Part shown: in pieces, positions 8,514-19,029 of the stretch
Layout: every line of letters begins with the position of its first letter
Numbering within the stretch: position 1 is the stretch's first letter
Assembly: GCA_964020105.1 (NCBI GenBank)
Contig: OZ026535.1
Location: 310,001 to 374,000 of the forward strand
From: G964020105 sp964020105
Lineage (GTDB): Bacteria; Pseudomonadota; Alphaproteobacteria; WRAU01; Hepatincolaceae
Direction of reading: 5' to 3'
Length of the DNA stretch: 64,000 nt
The notes under the pieces: model-generated
The model's database searches: none
What the model was told of the DNA's origin: nothing
The model's input: only the letters and a program-made list of their open reading frames with translations
Program-made: the position numbers and the translations under genes

Positions 8514-9677
8514 ATGCTATCTCATAACTTTATGGGAACTTCTCCCTACATATATCTAGATTATAACGCTTCTACGCCAGTTTTAGATAAGGTACTCCAA
8601 CAGATGGAGCCATTTCACTCTAAATGGTTTTATAATATGAAAAATCCTTACTCAGGGAAAATAAGAGATCATATTGAAAATATTCGTAATAATATTTTAA
8701 AGGCTTTGGGTGTAAACAGTGGCAAGGTGGTTTTCCATGCTGGAGCTACTGAAGCACTTAATAGTGCAATTTTTGGTGTCGCATTTTATAATCTATTTCA
8801 TAACACATCCAAAAATCATATAATATTTTCTGCAGTTGAGCATGATGGAGTTATTGTTTGTAAAAAAAATCTTGAACAGCTAGGCTTTAAAGTATCCCTA
8901 TGCCCTGTCGACTTTAATGGAGTTATAAAACTTGATGTATTAGAATCTTTAATTGATAATACCTGTGCCCTTGTCTCTATAATGCACGTGAATAACGAAA
9001 CAGGTGTAATTCAACCAATAGAACATATCAGCAAAATATGTCGCTCTAAGGAAGTTGTTTTTCACTCAGATGGTGTACTGGCTATTGGTCGTGTCGATAT
9101 CTCTAATATCTCTAATTATGTGGATATCTACACATTATCTGCTAATAAATTTTACGGACCAAAAGGCATATCCTTGAACTACATAAATGACAATGTCGCC
9201 ATTGAGCCACTAATTTGTGGCTCTGATAATGAGTACTCACTAAGGGCAGGAACGCAAAATATCCCTGGAATAGTAGGTCTTTACAGCGCCCTAGAGATCA
9301 CGTTAAAAGAACAGCATCAGACAAATGAAAAAGAACAACTTTTAATTAATGAGCTAGAAAAAACTTTGAAGCATAAAATCCCTGATATTAGAATCAACGG
9401 TGAGGACGCTCCAAGGATATGCAACACTTCCAATGTATCTTTTAAAAATCTTGAACGTGACAAAATCTTAAATTTACTTATTAAAAACAATATTTGTGCA
9501 AATAGTGGTGCTACCTTACTTAATAAAGATGCCTCACATGTTATTTGCGCCATGTACAATGATCCAGATTACATACGAGGAAGCATAAGATTTAGTGTCG
9601 GTAGATTTTCAACTATGAATGAAATTCAGCATAGTGCAAAAATTATTGTTGCAGAGGTTGTCTCTTTGTATGATTAA
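8514..9677 (+). CDS. Class V aminotransferase resembling NifS/IscS, catalytic Cys absent
   Basis: The 387-residue protein follows the NifS/IscS plan: YLDYNASTPV at the N-terminus, GATEALN, EH at 109-110 for PLP stacking, HVNNETG, Asp186 for the pyridine nitrogen, SANKFYGPKG with Lys212 for the Schiff base, and the RAGTQN motif. True cysteine desulfurases have a mobile-loop Cys in SGSAC; here the equivalent reads NSGATLLNKDASHV with no Cys (residues 330-342). The usual Gln in DAAQ is replaced (DGVLA). The fold and cofactor site are intact, so it may act on another substrate, serve as a partner protein, or be decaying. AAGGA precedes the ATG. It is followed by coaBC. Confidence 0.75.
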   Translation: MLSHNFMGTSPYIYLDYNASTPVLDKVLQQMEPFHSKWFYNMKNPYSGKIRDHIENIRNNILKALGVNSGKVVFHAGATEALNSAIFGVAFYNLFHNTSKNHIIFSAVEHDGVIVCKKNLEQLGFKVSLCPVDFNGVIKLDVLESLIDNTCALVSIMHVNNETGVIQPIEHISKICRSKEVVFHSDGVLAIGRVDISNISNYVDIYTLSANKFYGPKGISLNYINDNVAIEPLICGSDNEYSLRAGTQNIPGIVGLYSALEITLKEQHQTNEKEQLLINELEKTLKHKIPDIRINGEDAPRICNTSNVSFKNLERDKILNLLIKNNICANSGATLLNKDASHVICAMYNDPDYIRGSIRFSVGRFSTMNEIQHSAKIIVAEVVSLYD

Positions 9678-9738
9678 ACCTTATACTAATCTTTTTTGTT
9701 GTATGTAATACTTTAAGTGTGATGCGTTAGGAGAGTTT

Positions 9739-10911
9739 ATGAAAAATATTCTTATTTGTGTATGTGGAGGAATAGCAAGTTATAAATCTCCTAACATGGT
9801 GTCTAGTTTTATTAAAAAAGGCTATAGTGTTGAAGTTGTTATGTCTGCTAGTGCTAAAGAATTTATTTCACCAACTGTATTTGAAGCATTAAGTGGTAAT
9901 AAGGTTCATTCGGATTTATTTTCTGATCCAATGGCTCATATTAATTTAGGTAAAACAGCTGATTTTATTATCGTTATTCCAGCAACCTATAATATTATAG
10001 GGAAAATTGCTTCAGGTATTGCAGATGACCTTATGACGTCTATCATTGCAGCCTATGATAAAGATGTTTTCTTTGCCCTGGCAATGAATGATAAGATGTA
10101 TACCAATGAAATTTTTAATAAAAATATTGCATATCTCAAATCAGTCAATAAATATCACTTTATAGAAGCAGATGAAGGGTTTTTGGCTTGCAATGAAATG
10201 GGCATTGGCAGGCTAAAAGATACTCAGGAGATAGTCGATTTTTTACTTGATTATTTTAATAATCCCAAAGCATTAATTCTTTCTGGCAAAAAAGTAATTA
10301 TTACAGCAGGAAAAACTAAAGAATATATGGATCCTATACGTTATATTAGTAATGATTCCTCAGGTAAGCTTGGAGTGCATATGGCCAGCTGTGCAAAATC
10401 CCTAGGAGCTGAGGTTACTTTGATAATAGGAGAGAATAACTTACCAATAATTCATGGAATTAATACTATAAATGTTGTATCAGCTGAGGATATGTACAGA
10501 GAAGCCTTGTTGCACTATAGCCAAGCTGATATTATCATTTGTGCAGCAGCTGTATCTGATTATAAATTTAAAACTATTTCTCCTAATAAGTTAAAGAAAT
10601 CTACCCATAATATCATAGTTGAGATGGAAAAAAATATTGATATTGCTATGCAACTGGGTAAATTAAAAAAACACAGGGTATTAGTTGGTTTTGCTCTAGA
10701 GAGTGAAAACATAGAGCATAATGCTATGCATAAGTTACATAGTAAAAATTTAGATCTTATCATAGCAAATTATCCGGATAATATAGCTAAGGATAGTGGT
10801 AAGTTTTATCTCATCAATAAACAGGGCTTACAAGAAGTATTAGAGTGTACAAAGAAACAGTTTTCTAACATTCTTTTTACCAGATTAGAATACTTGATAA
10901 ACAAATCATAA
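9739..10911 (+). CDS. coaBC: Bifunctional phosphopantothenoylcysteine synthetase/decarboxylase
   Basis: CoaBC (Dfp) joins 4'-phosphopantothenate to cysteine (CoaB) and decarboxylates the product (CoaC, FMN-dependent) on the way to coenzyme A. The 390-residue protein has the CoaC half first: GGIASYK, catalytic His in PMAHINL, PATYN, AMNDKMY, and the active-site Cys in GFLACNEMGIGRL. CoaB follows with ITAGKTKEYMDPIRYISN, SSGKLG, AAAVSDYK, NKLKK and LVGFALES. It is full length with no defect seen. AGGAG lies just before ATG. Gaps to its neighbours are short (61 and 77 bases), so it may share transcripts with the NifS-like gene and rmuC. Confidence 0.95.
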   Translation: MKNILICVCGGIASYKSPNMVSSFIKKGYSVEVVMSASAKEFISPTVFEALSGNKVHSDLFSDPMAHINLGKTADFIIVIPATYNIIGKIASGIADDLMTSIIAAYDKDVFFALAMNDKMYTNEIFNKNIAYLKSVNKYHFIEADEGFLACNEMGIGRLKDTQEIVDFLLDYFNNPKALILSGKKVIITAGKTKEYMDPIRYISNDSSGKLGVHMASCAKSLGAEVTLIIGENNLPIIHGINTINVVSAEDMYREALLHYSQADIIICAAAVSDYKFKTISPNKLKKSTHNIIVEMEKNIDIAMQLGKLKKHRVLVGFALESENIEHNAMHKLHSKNLDLIIANYPDNIAKDSGKFYLINKQGLQEVLECTKKQFSNILFTRLEYLINKS

Positions 10912-10988
10912 TAGATGATATAATAGAATTATTTTAAAGTTAAGTGGGTGTATTTACTATAACCGAATGATTAGATAATAGAGGTAAT

Positions 10989-12362
10989 ATGTTAGTTTTT
11001 ATAAGTATTTTTGGCTTATATACAATACTTTTAGTGATAATAGGGTATTTTGTTTATAGCGAAAAAAAAGCTAGAAAAAATTTAGAGCAATATTGTAATA
11101 GTATAAATAATGATAAAATGATTTTTCAAGAAAAATTAGCAATTTTAGATAAAGAAAATGCTGTGTTGAACAATCAGCTCTCTAATTACGAAAATATTTG
11201 TAACAAAAATGATAATGAGATTAGTAATTTAAGAGCGCTTAATGAAAATCTAACAAAGGAAAATAGTAAAACTACAGAAAAACTATCAATTATCCTGGAA
11301 AAAGAGCAGACATTTATAAAACAATTTGATGATTTAGCAAGAAAAATCCTCCAAGATAATACTGATAGATTACATAAACATTCCACCTCAACCTTAGAGG
11401 TGGTTTTAACTCCTTTTAAAGAAAAATTAATGGAATTTCATAACAAAGTTGATGAAGTATATATGAATGAAGCCAAAGAAAGAGCTTCATTAAAGACATA
11501 TATAGATCTACTTGCACAAAATAATAATAAACTTGCTATGCAGGCAGAAAACTTAAGTAAGGCTTTAAAGGGAGACAATAAAATACAGGGTGATTGGGGA
11601 GAAATTCAACTGGAAAGAATACTGCAACTAAGTGGTCTTGAAAAAGATATAGATTATACTTTGCAGGGAGTAGGCTACTCACTTAAAGATTCTGATACGG
11701 GTAAATTACAAAAACCAGACGTTATAATTAATTTACCAGATAATAAGCATATCATAATTGATTCTAAGGTTAATTTAGTTTCTTATGAAAAATATATAAA
11801 TGCTGAGCAAGATATAGATAAAGTTGCATATTTAAAACAATTTTTAGTAGCCATAAAAGAGCAAATAAAAAACCTAAATTCTAAAAATTATCAAAGAAAT
11901 ACAAACTTAGACAGTCCTGATTTTGTTATAATGTTTGTGCCAATTGAAAGTGTTTATAAATTAGCAACTATGCAAGATAATGAAATATTCAGCTTTGCCA
12001 CAGAGAAAAATATTATTATTGCTAGCCCCTCCACTTTGCTTGCTGCTCTAAAGACAGTTGCCCATATCCTTAGCAGTGATAGAAAAATAAAAAATTTCGA
12101 AAATATCTTAAAACATAGTAGCGATATGTATGATAAATTTATCGACTTTGTTAATGTGTTAGTGAAAATTGGCGATAGTATCGATAAATCAAAAGAGCAT
12201 TATCAAGATGCTATGAAAAAACTTAAATCTGGTAAAGGGAATCTTATTAGTAAAGCTGAGCGATTAGCAAAACTAGGACTTATTAGTAAAAAATCTTTCT
12301 CTATTGCCCTTAAAGATGATGATGCTATTTTTATAGCTGAGGAAGAGCATGAGATGCTTTAG
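10989..12362 (+). CDS. rmuC: DNA recombination protein RmuC
   Basis: RmuC proteins limit DNA inversion at short inverted repeats and carry a nuclease-like fold. The 457-residue product has an N-terminal membrane helix (about 1-23), a long charged coiled coil (about 25-190), the signature GDWGEIQLERILQLSGL (about 201-217), then PDVIINLPDNKHIIIDSKVN, a PD-(D/E)XK-like element, and a C-terminal helical region. Its length is normal. GAGG precedes the ATG. Given the abundance of inverted repeats further along the window, a role in keeping such repeats stable is an attractive inference, not shown by the sequence. Confidence 0.93.
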   Translation: MLVFISIFGLYTILLVIIGYFVYSEKKARKNLEQYCNSINNDKMIFQEKLAILDKENAVLNNQLSNYENICNKNDNEISNLRALNENLTKENSKTTEKLSIILEKEQTFIKQFDDLARKILQDNTDRLHKHSTSTLEVVLTPFKEKLMEFHNKVDEVYMNEAKERASLKTYIDLLAQNNNKLAMQAENLSKALKGDNKIQGDWGEIQLERILQLSGLEKDIDYTLQGVGYSLKDSDTGKLQKPDVIINLPDNKHIIIDSKVNLVSYEKYINAEQDIDKVAYLKQFLVAIKEQIKNLNSKNYQRNTNLDSPDFVIMFVPIESVYKLATMQDNEIFSFATEKNIIIASPSTLLAALKTVAHILSSDRKIKNFENILKHSSDMYDKFIDFVNVLVKIGDSIDKSKEHYQDAMKKLKSGKGNLISKAERLAKLGLISKKSFSIALKDDDAIFIAEEEHEML

Positions 12363-13077
12363 TATAAACATATATATTGGCTAGATTAGAAAAGTATTTA
12401 GAATGCAACAGAGGGGATATTAAAAAATTATCCGTAAGAAGCTATAACTTAGAACGAAAGAGCTTTATGGTCTAAATAAGCTTTTCAAGCTTATTCCCCT
12501 TCAACAGGAAGCCAACAATAACCTCTGATGAGCAAAGCACACTTAGAGATTAAACTTTTCTAAAATGCATGAAAAATAATCTGGCATCCTTATGAGAATT
12601 TTTTCATCTAAAAATAGGGATTCATAAAATAATTATATTTACTATACTTTTGTAATGGGAAATAAATAAAAATAGATAAGACTTATCTAAAGTAGTGTAA
12701 TAAAAAATTATGAAAGAGAGATGATTATTATAATTTTCCCAATAAACTAATATTCCTACAGATGACTCTGATTTTATAATATATTTCACTGACCACATTA
12801 ATAGTTGCTATCAATGTTATTTGTGGTATTATATTGGGATATTGTCGCAGTGTGTAAATTACAAAAAATAAGAATACACGTTATTTTGTGGCATAAAAGA
12901 ATAAAAACAAGAATATCTGTTGCATTTATAATATAAAAGAATAATTATAACAGTAATTACATTTATAGTATAACAGCATAGCTTTAATATTCAATAAAAA
13001 TATAATAAAGTAATTATCAGAGAATATTTTGTACTATTTTTAGTTATAACTTAATAATTAGCGCAGAAGATAAAATA
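12363..13077. other. 715-bp spacer with one perfect hairpin, no gene
   Basis: No convincing coding frame or RNA gene was found on either strand. The only clear structure is AATAAGCTT, TTC, AAGCTTATT at 12475-12495, a perfect 9-bp stem with a 3-base loop. It has no T-run after it, so it is not a standard terminator. A short frame near 12790-12860 resembles a single membrane helix but is bounded by stops. The right end must contain the autotransporter promoter; I could not fix its position. Confidence 0.6.
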
Positions 13078-16000
13078 ATGGCATCTTCCAAGAGGAGTTT
13101 TTTTATGATAATAAGGCTCACCGTATCTTTTCTATATCTAGTGTTAAATGTATATTTTGTATCATATTACGATCAGGCAGTGGCGTCTAATCCATATATT
13201 AATAAGCCCATAGAAGAAGAAAAATCCTTTCGCGACCAAATGCTTTCTCCAAAGGCAATTGAAGACTTTTCTGCTAAAGGCGATGCTCTTCAACCCTTTA
13301 AGGTTAGTTATTTTGGTGAGTGGAAAGAGAAAGATCAATTGCTAAATTATAATGCATTGACAGCTGCGCAGGCGTTATCTGTACATTTTACAAATGTTCA
13401 ACTTACAGGATTTTTAAAGGTGGCATCTAATAGTGATTTCATAGTATCAGATACAAATACTGGCGCTCCTGGTTCTTTATCCTTTTATAATAGTACTGCA
13501 TATATTGGCATACAGCGGGAGTTTGCTGCCGGAAATACCATATTATCTAATGGCTCGAGATTAGAGGTTTCAAATGCAATTAAATTTACGGCACAGAATT
13601 TAAGTATTTCAAACAGCACACTTGTTGTTGGCAGAGGAGTTCAAGGTAGTAGATTTGAGACCAATCATATTATGATGCAAAATTCTACTATAAATTCAAA
13701 TACGAATTCCTTTTCAGCCAATGATCTGGTTTTAGCTGCGTCTACAATAACTCATACAGGCACTGAATTTGCTACAGATAACATCACTCTATCAAATAAA
13801 TCGTCTATAAATATAGAGCAGGGTCTTAAATTTACTGCAAAAGATTTAACTATTAAAAGTGGTAGTTCAATTACTTTGGGTGATGATATTTTGCTCTTGC
13901 TAGGTGGGAATAGAGGTGAGTTTACAATACAAAAATTAAATATGTCTGATTCTAATATGTTAATTCGCACAAATAAATTTACAGCTAAGGATCTTGTTTT
14001 AGATAAATCTACAATAACTAATATAAGTGCTGAATTTGCTACGGATAATATCACTTTATCAAATAGCTCTGCTATAAATATAGAGAATGGGCTTAAGTTT
14101 ACTGCAAAGGATTTAACTATGCAAAGTAATAGTTCAATTACTTTTGGTAATAATATAAGTGGAAGTGAGTTTACAATACAAAAATTAAATATGTCTGATT
14201 CTAATATGTTAATTCGCACAAATAAATTTACAGCTAAGGATCTTGTTTTAGACAAATCTACAATAACTAATATAAGTGCTGAATTTGCTACGGATAATAT
14301 CACTTTATCAAATAGCTCTGCTATAAATATAGAGAATGGGCTTAAGTTTACTGCAAATGATTTAACTATGCAAAGTAATAGTTCAATTACTTTTGGTAAT
14401 AATATAAGTGGAAGTGAGTTTACAATACAAAAATTAAATATGTCTGATTCTAAGATGTTTATTTACACAAACAAAGTTACAATTAAAGATATATCATTAA
14501 ATAATTCTACTTTAACTTCTTCACTTAGTGGAAATTTTTTAACTAGAGGAAATGTTGTTTTATCTAACAAGGCAGAGCTAACAGCAGAGAATGGTCATAC
14601 TTTTATGGCGCAAAATTTGACTATACAAAGTAATAGTAAAATGATTTTTGGTGGAAATATTGATGGTAGTATTTTTAAAGTAGAAGATCTAAGCGTATCA
14701 GATTCCACTTTGGACGCTTTTGTTAGTTCATTTGTGACCAATAATATAAATACAAATAATAGCACTATTAGGGCTATTAATAGTAAAGGAGTATCAAGCT
14801 TAGGTGATTTTACTTTTGCCAACTCAAGATTTGAAACAGGTAACTCACAGCTTAATGTTACCAACTTAAATTTTACTGGTGATGTTAATTCTTTTAGGGT
14901 TTTGGGTGTGTTAAATGCAAAAAATATAACAGCACAAGCTGAGAATAATTCTCGTGCTGGAGTGACTATTGGTGCACAGACTATGCGTTATCATACAATT
15001 AATCTTACTAATACAAATATGCTTTTAGAAGATACAGTTCAGCATTTACAGGCTAATACAGCTGAGAAAAATTCTCAGCTAACTTTGTTAAATAGCAATG
15101 TTATTGCTCCTGTCAGGGTTGCGTCTTTAAGCAACATATCAGCGCATAACTCTACGTTTATACTAAAGAATATTACCAATATGAAGGCAGAAAAAATACT
15201 TCTTAATAATAGTACTTTAGAGAGTGGTAATATCAGCAATTTTATTAATACTGTGTTTGTTGCAACCGATATATCTATAAACAGCAGTTCATCTCTTATA
15301 GCGCATCACAGTGATTTTAAAGCAAATAATATTGATATTAACTCAGCTGAGCTTAAGGCGATTTATTCCAGTAAAATAGAACTAAATAATCTTTCTCTGA
15401 CTAATAATTCTAATATGAAAATGGGTATTATTTCTGCTACTGATTCTTCACTTAATGCACGAGATGTTACTTTAGATAGTAGATCAACAGCTGATTTTTA
15501 TTCAAGTTCCATAATATTTGATAATATAAATGCTAAACTTTCTAAGCTTAACATTAGTAACGTTACTTTTTTTAATATAAATAATGATATTATTCTTGAT
15601 GGTGCTGAAATAACTATTAATAAATTAAGTACATCAGATAACGCTTTAATGAAGGCAAAAAATTTAATTATGAAGAATAATTCTTTTTTCACTAATGATC
15701 TTAATAATCTGGAGTTAAGCTCTGTCAAGGCAACTTCTAGTACCTTCAGAGCCAATGATAGTAGTGGAGTAATTAATTTTGGTAAAATGGATCTGCAACA
15801 ATCTCAGTTTACTCTTTTTAGAGAAAATAGTAACTCTACCTTACAAGCTACAGATATGAATCTTAGCAATTCAACATTAACTTCCAATGCATCAGGTTTT
15901 ACTGCTAATAATATTAATTTATCTTCTAGTACTCTTACCTCAAAAGGAGTCAACTCCCTTGAGCTTAATAATGTTATCTTAGATAGTTCACATCTTACAA

Positions 16001-17829
16001 TGTCTAATGCCACTTCTTTTTTTGCTAAAAATATTATTTTAACTAACAACAGTGTATTATCAACTACACTAGCTTCTGTTACTCCTTTTGATAATTTAAC
16101 TTTAAAGTCATCTACTCTACAGTTTAGTGGCAACTCTAAAATAATAACTAATATGCTAAATGTTGAAAGTGGTGTTTCTAATATTACACATGAAAAATCT
16201 GAATTATTAGTTAGTGGTAGTGCCAATATTCATGGAGTATTAAATGTAAACAAAGTTACTTTTTCCCCAACTGACGCAGAAAACAGTAAAATTACTATAT
16301 TTTTATCCCAACAAAAGGCTTTTGATCCTAATAATTTTGGGGGAGGTATCACCTCTGGGATAAAGTCAAATAATAGCATAGCCATAACCAATAAGGCTAC
16401 TTTAGCAATTGATGCTTCTTCTTTGATACCATCTAATAACGTATTAAAGATTAATGAGGTTTTTCAGATTGAGTTAATGTATGCTAAAACTGGTGGTATA
16501 GATTATAATGTGATTAATACTATTTTCCCTAATCATTGGATTGGCGCAACAACTAAGGTTATATGTCAAGTTAAGACTTGTAATAACAATTTTGCCAGCT
16601 CTTTAATTGTTGAGTTTTATAGAAAAATGTCTTACGAAAATGTATTAAATCAAGAATATATATCTAACAATAAAACGCCCTATGAAGAGATATTGCAATT
16701 ATCTAAAATCCTTGATTACGGAATGACACAAGAAAATATTACAGCTAATCTTGGTGATTTATATAATGATATTGATTATAAAGTGTTGGTGAAAAGCTTA
16801 GAGGAAAAGATCAACTCCCTAAGACCAATAAGTAATGATGTATATATATTTGATATCCATGAAAAAACAAATACTTTAAGAAGCATAGCCAAAAAACATG
16901 TTAGTGGAAAAACCAGCAATAAAGATGTATGGCTATCTATTGATTACGCAATAGGTTCCTTCACTGATGGTTTTTTAAGCAGAAATACTGCAGCTAAAAA
17001 ATCAAACAGCAATACAGCATATCTAAGCAGTGGTTTTGAAGTTGGTGATTTTAATGGAGCAATATCAGTTTACAAATCTAACTTTAAGAATAAAAATGTG
17101 TATGATGTTGATGGAACAGGGATAGGAGTTATGGCAGACTATACTAAAAAATTCTTCAGCATATACGGATCCTATAATACAAGCATGTACAAAGCACAAA
17201 GACATGATATTATGGGTAATACAGCACTATCCAAGCCAAAGGTGCAAGAATTCTCCCTTGGTGTTGATCTTATTTATGCCAAAGAGGGCTTTTTACCCTT
17301 TGGTGCAGCCGATACAAAATCTACTGCTAAAACTAAAAAAGGCTTCTTAAGAAGAATTACACCTAAGACTAGTAGTACAAGTATGTTTAGCAATACACAT
17401 CATATGGGGGTATCTTTAGGATTTATAACAACTGCTGGTATGAGTGAAAAAAGCAATAATGATACTAATGCTGGATTATTAAATGAAGTTGCAGCAACAA
17501 CAGCATTTGTACCTGAGGCATACTATAGTTATACCCTAAAAGCTACAGTCGCTTTAAAAAGTGGAGTTATTGAACCATTTATAAGTTTATCTGGTGGTTA
17601 TAGTGCCTATGTTATTAAAAAAATGATGGAGACAAAGGTATCTGAAATAAATTCAGAACATAACCTAATAAATTATAGTAATAATAATAATTCCACACCA
17701 TTTGGTAAGGCAGGATTAGGAGTAGATTATGTGGGTAGAAATATATCCACAGGGATAGCATCAAATATAAAAATAACAACAATAAGTACTAATATATTGT
17801 CTTCTGTTTATTTAAAATATAAATTTTAA
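13078..17829 (+). CDS. Large autotransporter adhesin (type Va, Sca-like architecture)
   Basis: The 1583-residue protein has an N-terminal signal peptide (positively charged start, hydrophobic stretch about 9-30, AVA cleavage site near 36), a passenger of about 1200 residues rich in Asn, Ser and Thr with short beta-strand repeats (NITLSN, FTAKDL, STITNI patterns) that fits a beta-helix, and a C-terminal beta-barrel from about residue 1280 ending in YLKYKF with the terminal Phe recognised by the Bam complex. The passenger would be displayed on the cell surface, probably for host interaction. An 83-residue passenger block is nearly identically repeated (13918-14415). It stands alone, with long spacers on both sides. 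Specific Sca orthology cannot be assigned. Confidence 0.88.
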   Translation: MASSKRSFFMIIRLTVSFLYLVLNVYFVSYYDQAVASNPYINKPIEEEKSFRDQMLSPKAIEDFSAKGDALQPFKVSYFGEWKEKDQLLNYNALTAAQALSVHFTNVQLTGFLKVASNSDFIVSDTNTGAPGSLSFYNSTAYIGIQREFAAGNTILSNGSRLEVSNAIKFTAQNLSISNSTLVVGRGVQGSRFETNHIMMQNSTINSNTNSFSANDLVLAASTITHTGTEFATDNITLSNKSSINIEQGLKFTAKDLTIKSGSSITLGDDILLLLGGNRGEFTIQKLNMSDSNMLIRTNKFTAKDLVLDKSTITNISAEFATDNITLSNSSAINIENGLKFTAKDLTMQSNSSITFGNNISGSEFTIQKLNMSDSNMLIRTNKFTAKDLVLDKSTITNISAEFATDNITLSNSSAINIENGLKFTANDLTMQSNSSITFGNNISGSEFTIQKLNMSDSKMFIYTNKVTIKDISLNNSTLTSSLSGNFLTRGNVVLSNKAELTAENGHTFMAQNLTIQSNSKMIFGGNIDGSIFKVEDLSVSDSTLDAFVSSFVTNNINTNNSTIRAINSKGVSSLGDFTFANSRFETGNSQLNVTNLNFTGDVNSFRVLGVLNAKNITAQAENNSRAGVTIGAQTMRYHTINLTNTNMLLEDTVQHLQANTAEKNSQLTLLNSNVIAPVRVASLSNISAHNSTFILKNITNMKAEKILLNNSTLESGNISNFINTVFVATDISINSSSSLIAHHSDFKANNIDINSAELKAIYSSKIELNNLSLTNNSNMKMGIISATDSSLNARDVTLDSRSTADFYSSSIIFDNINAKLSKLNISNVTFFNINNDIILDGAEITINKLSTSDNALMKAKNLIMKNNSFFTNDLNNLELSSVKATSSTFRANDSSGVINFGKMDLQQSQFTLFRENSNSTLQATDMNLSNSTLTSNASGFTANNINLSSSTLTSKGVNSLELNNVILDSSHLTMSNATSFFAKNIILTNNSVLSTTLASVTPFDNLTLKSSTLQFSGNSKIITNMLNVESGVSNITHEKSELLVSGSANIHGVLNVNKVTFSPTDAENSKITIFLSQQKAFDPNNFGGGITSGIKSNNSIAITNKATLAIDASSLIPSNNVLKINEVFQIELMYAKTGGIDYNVINTIFPNHWIGATTKVICQVKTCNNNFASSLIVEFYRKMSYENVLNQEYISNNKTPYEEILQLSKILDYGMTQENITANLGDLYNDIDYKVLVKSLEEKINSLRPISNDVYIFDIHEKTNTLRSIAKKHVSGKTSNKDVWLSIDYAIGSFTDGFLSRNTAAKKSNSNTAYLSSGFEVGDFNGAISVYKSNFKNKNVYDVDGTGIGVMADYTKKFFSIYGSYNTSMYKAQRHDIMGNTALSKPKVQEFSLGVDLIYAKEGFLPFGAADTKSTAKTKKGFLRRITPKTSSTSMFSNTHHMGVSLGFITTAGMSEKSNNDTNAGLLNEVAATTAFVPEAYYSYTLKATVALKSGVIEPFISLSGGYSAYVIKKMMETKVSEINSEHNLINYSNNNNSTPFGKAGLGVDYVGRNISTGIASNIKITTISTNILSSVYLKYKF
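13918..14460 (+). repeat. 249-bp in-frame tandem repeat in autotransporter passenger
   Basis: Copies at 13918-14166 and 14167-14415 are almost identical over 249 bp (83 codons). A third begins at 14416 and diverges after about 40 bp. A more diverged copy precedes them (about 13680-13917). The unit starts with EFTIQKLNMSDS and ends with FGNNISGS. Because it is a multiple of three, copy number can change without breaking the frame, so the passenger length may vary between strains. Confidence 0.92.
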
Positions 17830-18098
17830 AGTATTTTATAATCAATTTTTGTAAATAATTAAAATTGAAAGATAAAATATGAAAAATCGTATTACTTAAA
17901 CTGTAATCATGCTTAAAGAGTATTTTTTACCCATGGATACTTAATAAGATACAGAATTATGATATTTTATACAGCTGAAATTTTTATCTAAAACAACTAT
18001 AGTCACTTAATTTTCTTAATTTTTTTTTATATCAATTTATTTTGTAATGCATCAGAATTAAATTAGCTTAGGCAGTATAATAATAGAGGAGATAAACA

Positions 18099-18971
18099 AT
18101 GACTAAATTAATAACATTATTAAATATTTCATCTGAATTTATTACTAAATATCATTATTATAAAAACTATATAGATACTAATGGTAATTTACTACAGGGA
18201 GTACATAAAAAATATGAAATCCTAGAAGATGATACTATAGTATATGAAGGCTATAAACTATATAGAGTAAGAGCTTTGATTGATTTTGCTAGAGTAAAAG
18301 CAGGAGACATAGGCGGTTATATAAGTAGAGAGGAAGACTTAATGCCTTATATTAAATTTCATTCTCAAAGATTTAAAGCTTGCAAAGAAGATAATTCTTC
18401 TTGGTTGGACAAAGATTCTAAAATTATTAATGGTTATGTTGGTCACAACAGCCAACTAATAAATAGTACAATTATAGGGTCATTCATTACAACTGAATAT
18501 AGCACAAAAAAAACTATCGTTAAAGATAGTATAATTGAAAACTCAGAAATTTGTGGATCCAAAATATATTCTTCTCAAATAGATAAGTCATCTTTTTGGG
18601 ATGAGAATATAAATAGAAAACTTATTTTCTCTAATAAAGCTAAAATTATCAAAAATATGCCGGTAATTTTAGTAGGCTTAAATTCTACTGTAAAAATATC
18701 TGTGCCAACAACTTTATTGGCAATTTTTCCTAAATACTACAATATCCCTTACTTGAAAGATATTTTATGTATTATAAATCAGCTACAACAGGATGCTGTG
18801 AGTCAAATTGATGATTATAAATATATAGCCATAATTAAGCATTTTTTAAAAAAAATATTTGTAACCTATACTATAACAGACACTACTATAAGGCTTAGTC
18901 AGATTAATCAGCAAAAGCTTAGTATGCACTGTCAATTCATGAATTTACCAATGGATATTTTACCCCTATAG
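18099..18971 (+). CDS. Hexapeptide-repeat/left-handed beta-helix protein, YdcK-like N-terminus
   Basis: The 290-residue protein contains KKYEILEDDTIVYEGYKLYR and then ALIDFARVKAGDIGGYISREEDL, which resembles the start of phage-associated and YdcK-type hexapeptide-repeat proteins (the LYRIRAL...GDLGG element). A region of short repeated turns follows (DSKIINGYVGHNSQLINSTI, DSIIENSEICGSKIYSSQI) compatible with a left-handed beta-helix. The last 100 residues are not recognisable. There is no signal peptide. GGAG lies about 10 bases before the ATG. Its function is unknown; acyltransferase activity is not supported by any visible catalytic motif. Confidence 0.55.
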   Translation: MTKLITLLNISSEFITKYHYYKNYIDTNGNLLQGVHKKYEILEDDTIVYEGYKLYRVRALIDFARVKAGDIGGYISREEDLMPYIKFHSQRFKACKEDNSSWLDKDSKIINGYVGHNSQLINSTIIGSFITTEYSTKKTIVKDSIIENSEICGSKIYSSQIDKSSFWDENINRKLIFSNKAKIIKNMPVILVGLNSTVKISVPTTLLAIFPKYYNIPYLKDILCIINQLQQDAVSQIDDYKYIAIIKHFLKKIFVTYTITDTTIRLSQINQQKLSMHCQFMNLPMDILPL

Positions 18972-18973
18972 TT

Positions 18974-19020
18974 AAAGGCAGAACTCATATAAAATAACAT
19001 TTATCTGAGTTCTGCCTTTT
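18974..19020. terminator. Bidirectional intrinsic terminator
   Basis: AAAGGCAGAACTCA (18974-18987) pairs perfectly with TGAGTTCTGCCTTT (19006-19019), a 14-bp stem with an 18-base AT-rich loop. T-rich sequence flanks the right arm and A-rich sequence the left, so it can end transcription from both converging genes (18099-18971 plus, 19030-19488 minus). Confidence 0.85.
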
Positions 19021-19029
19021 CATCTTTAT

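Noticed and set aside
12475..12495. Hairpin after rmuC as its terminator
   Set aside because: No T-run follows on either strand and it lies 113 bases after the stop.
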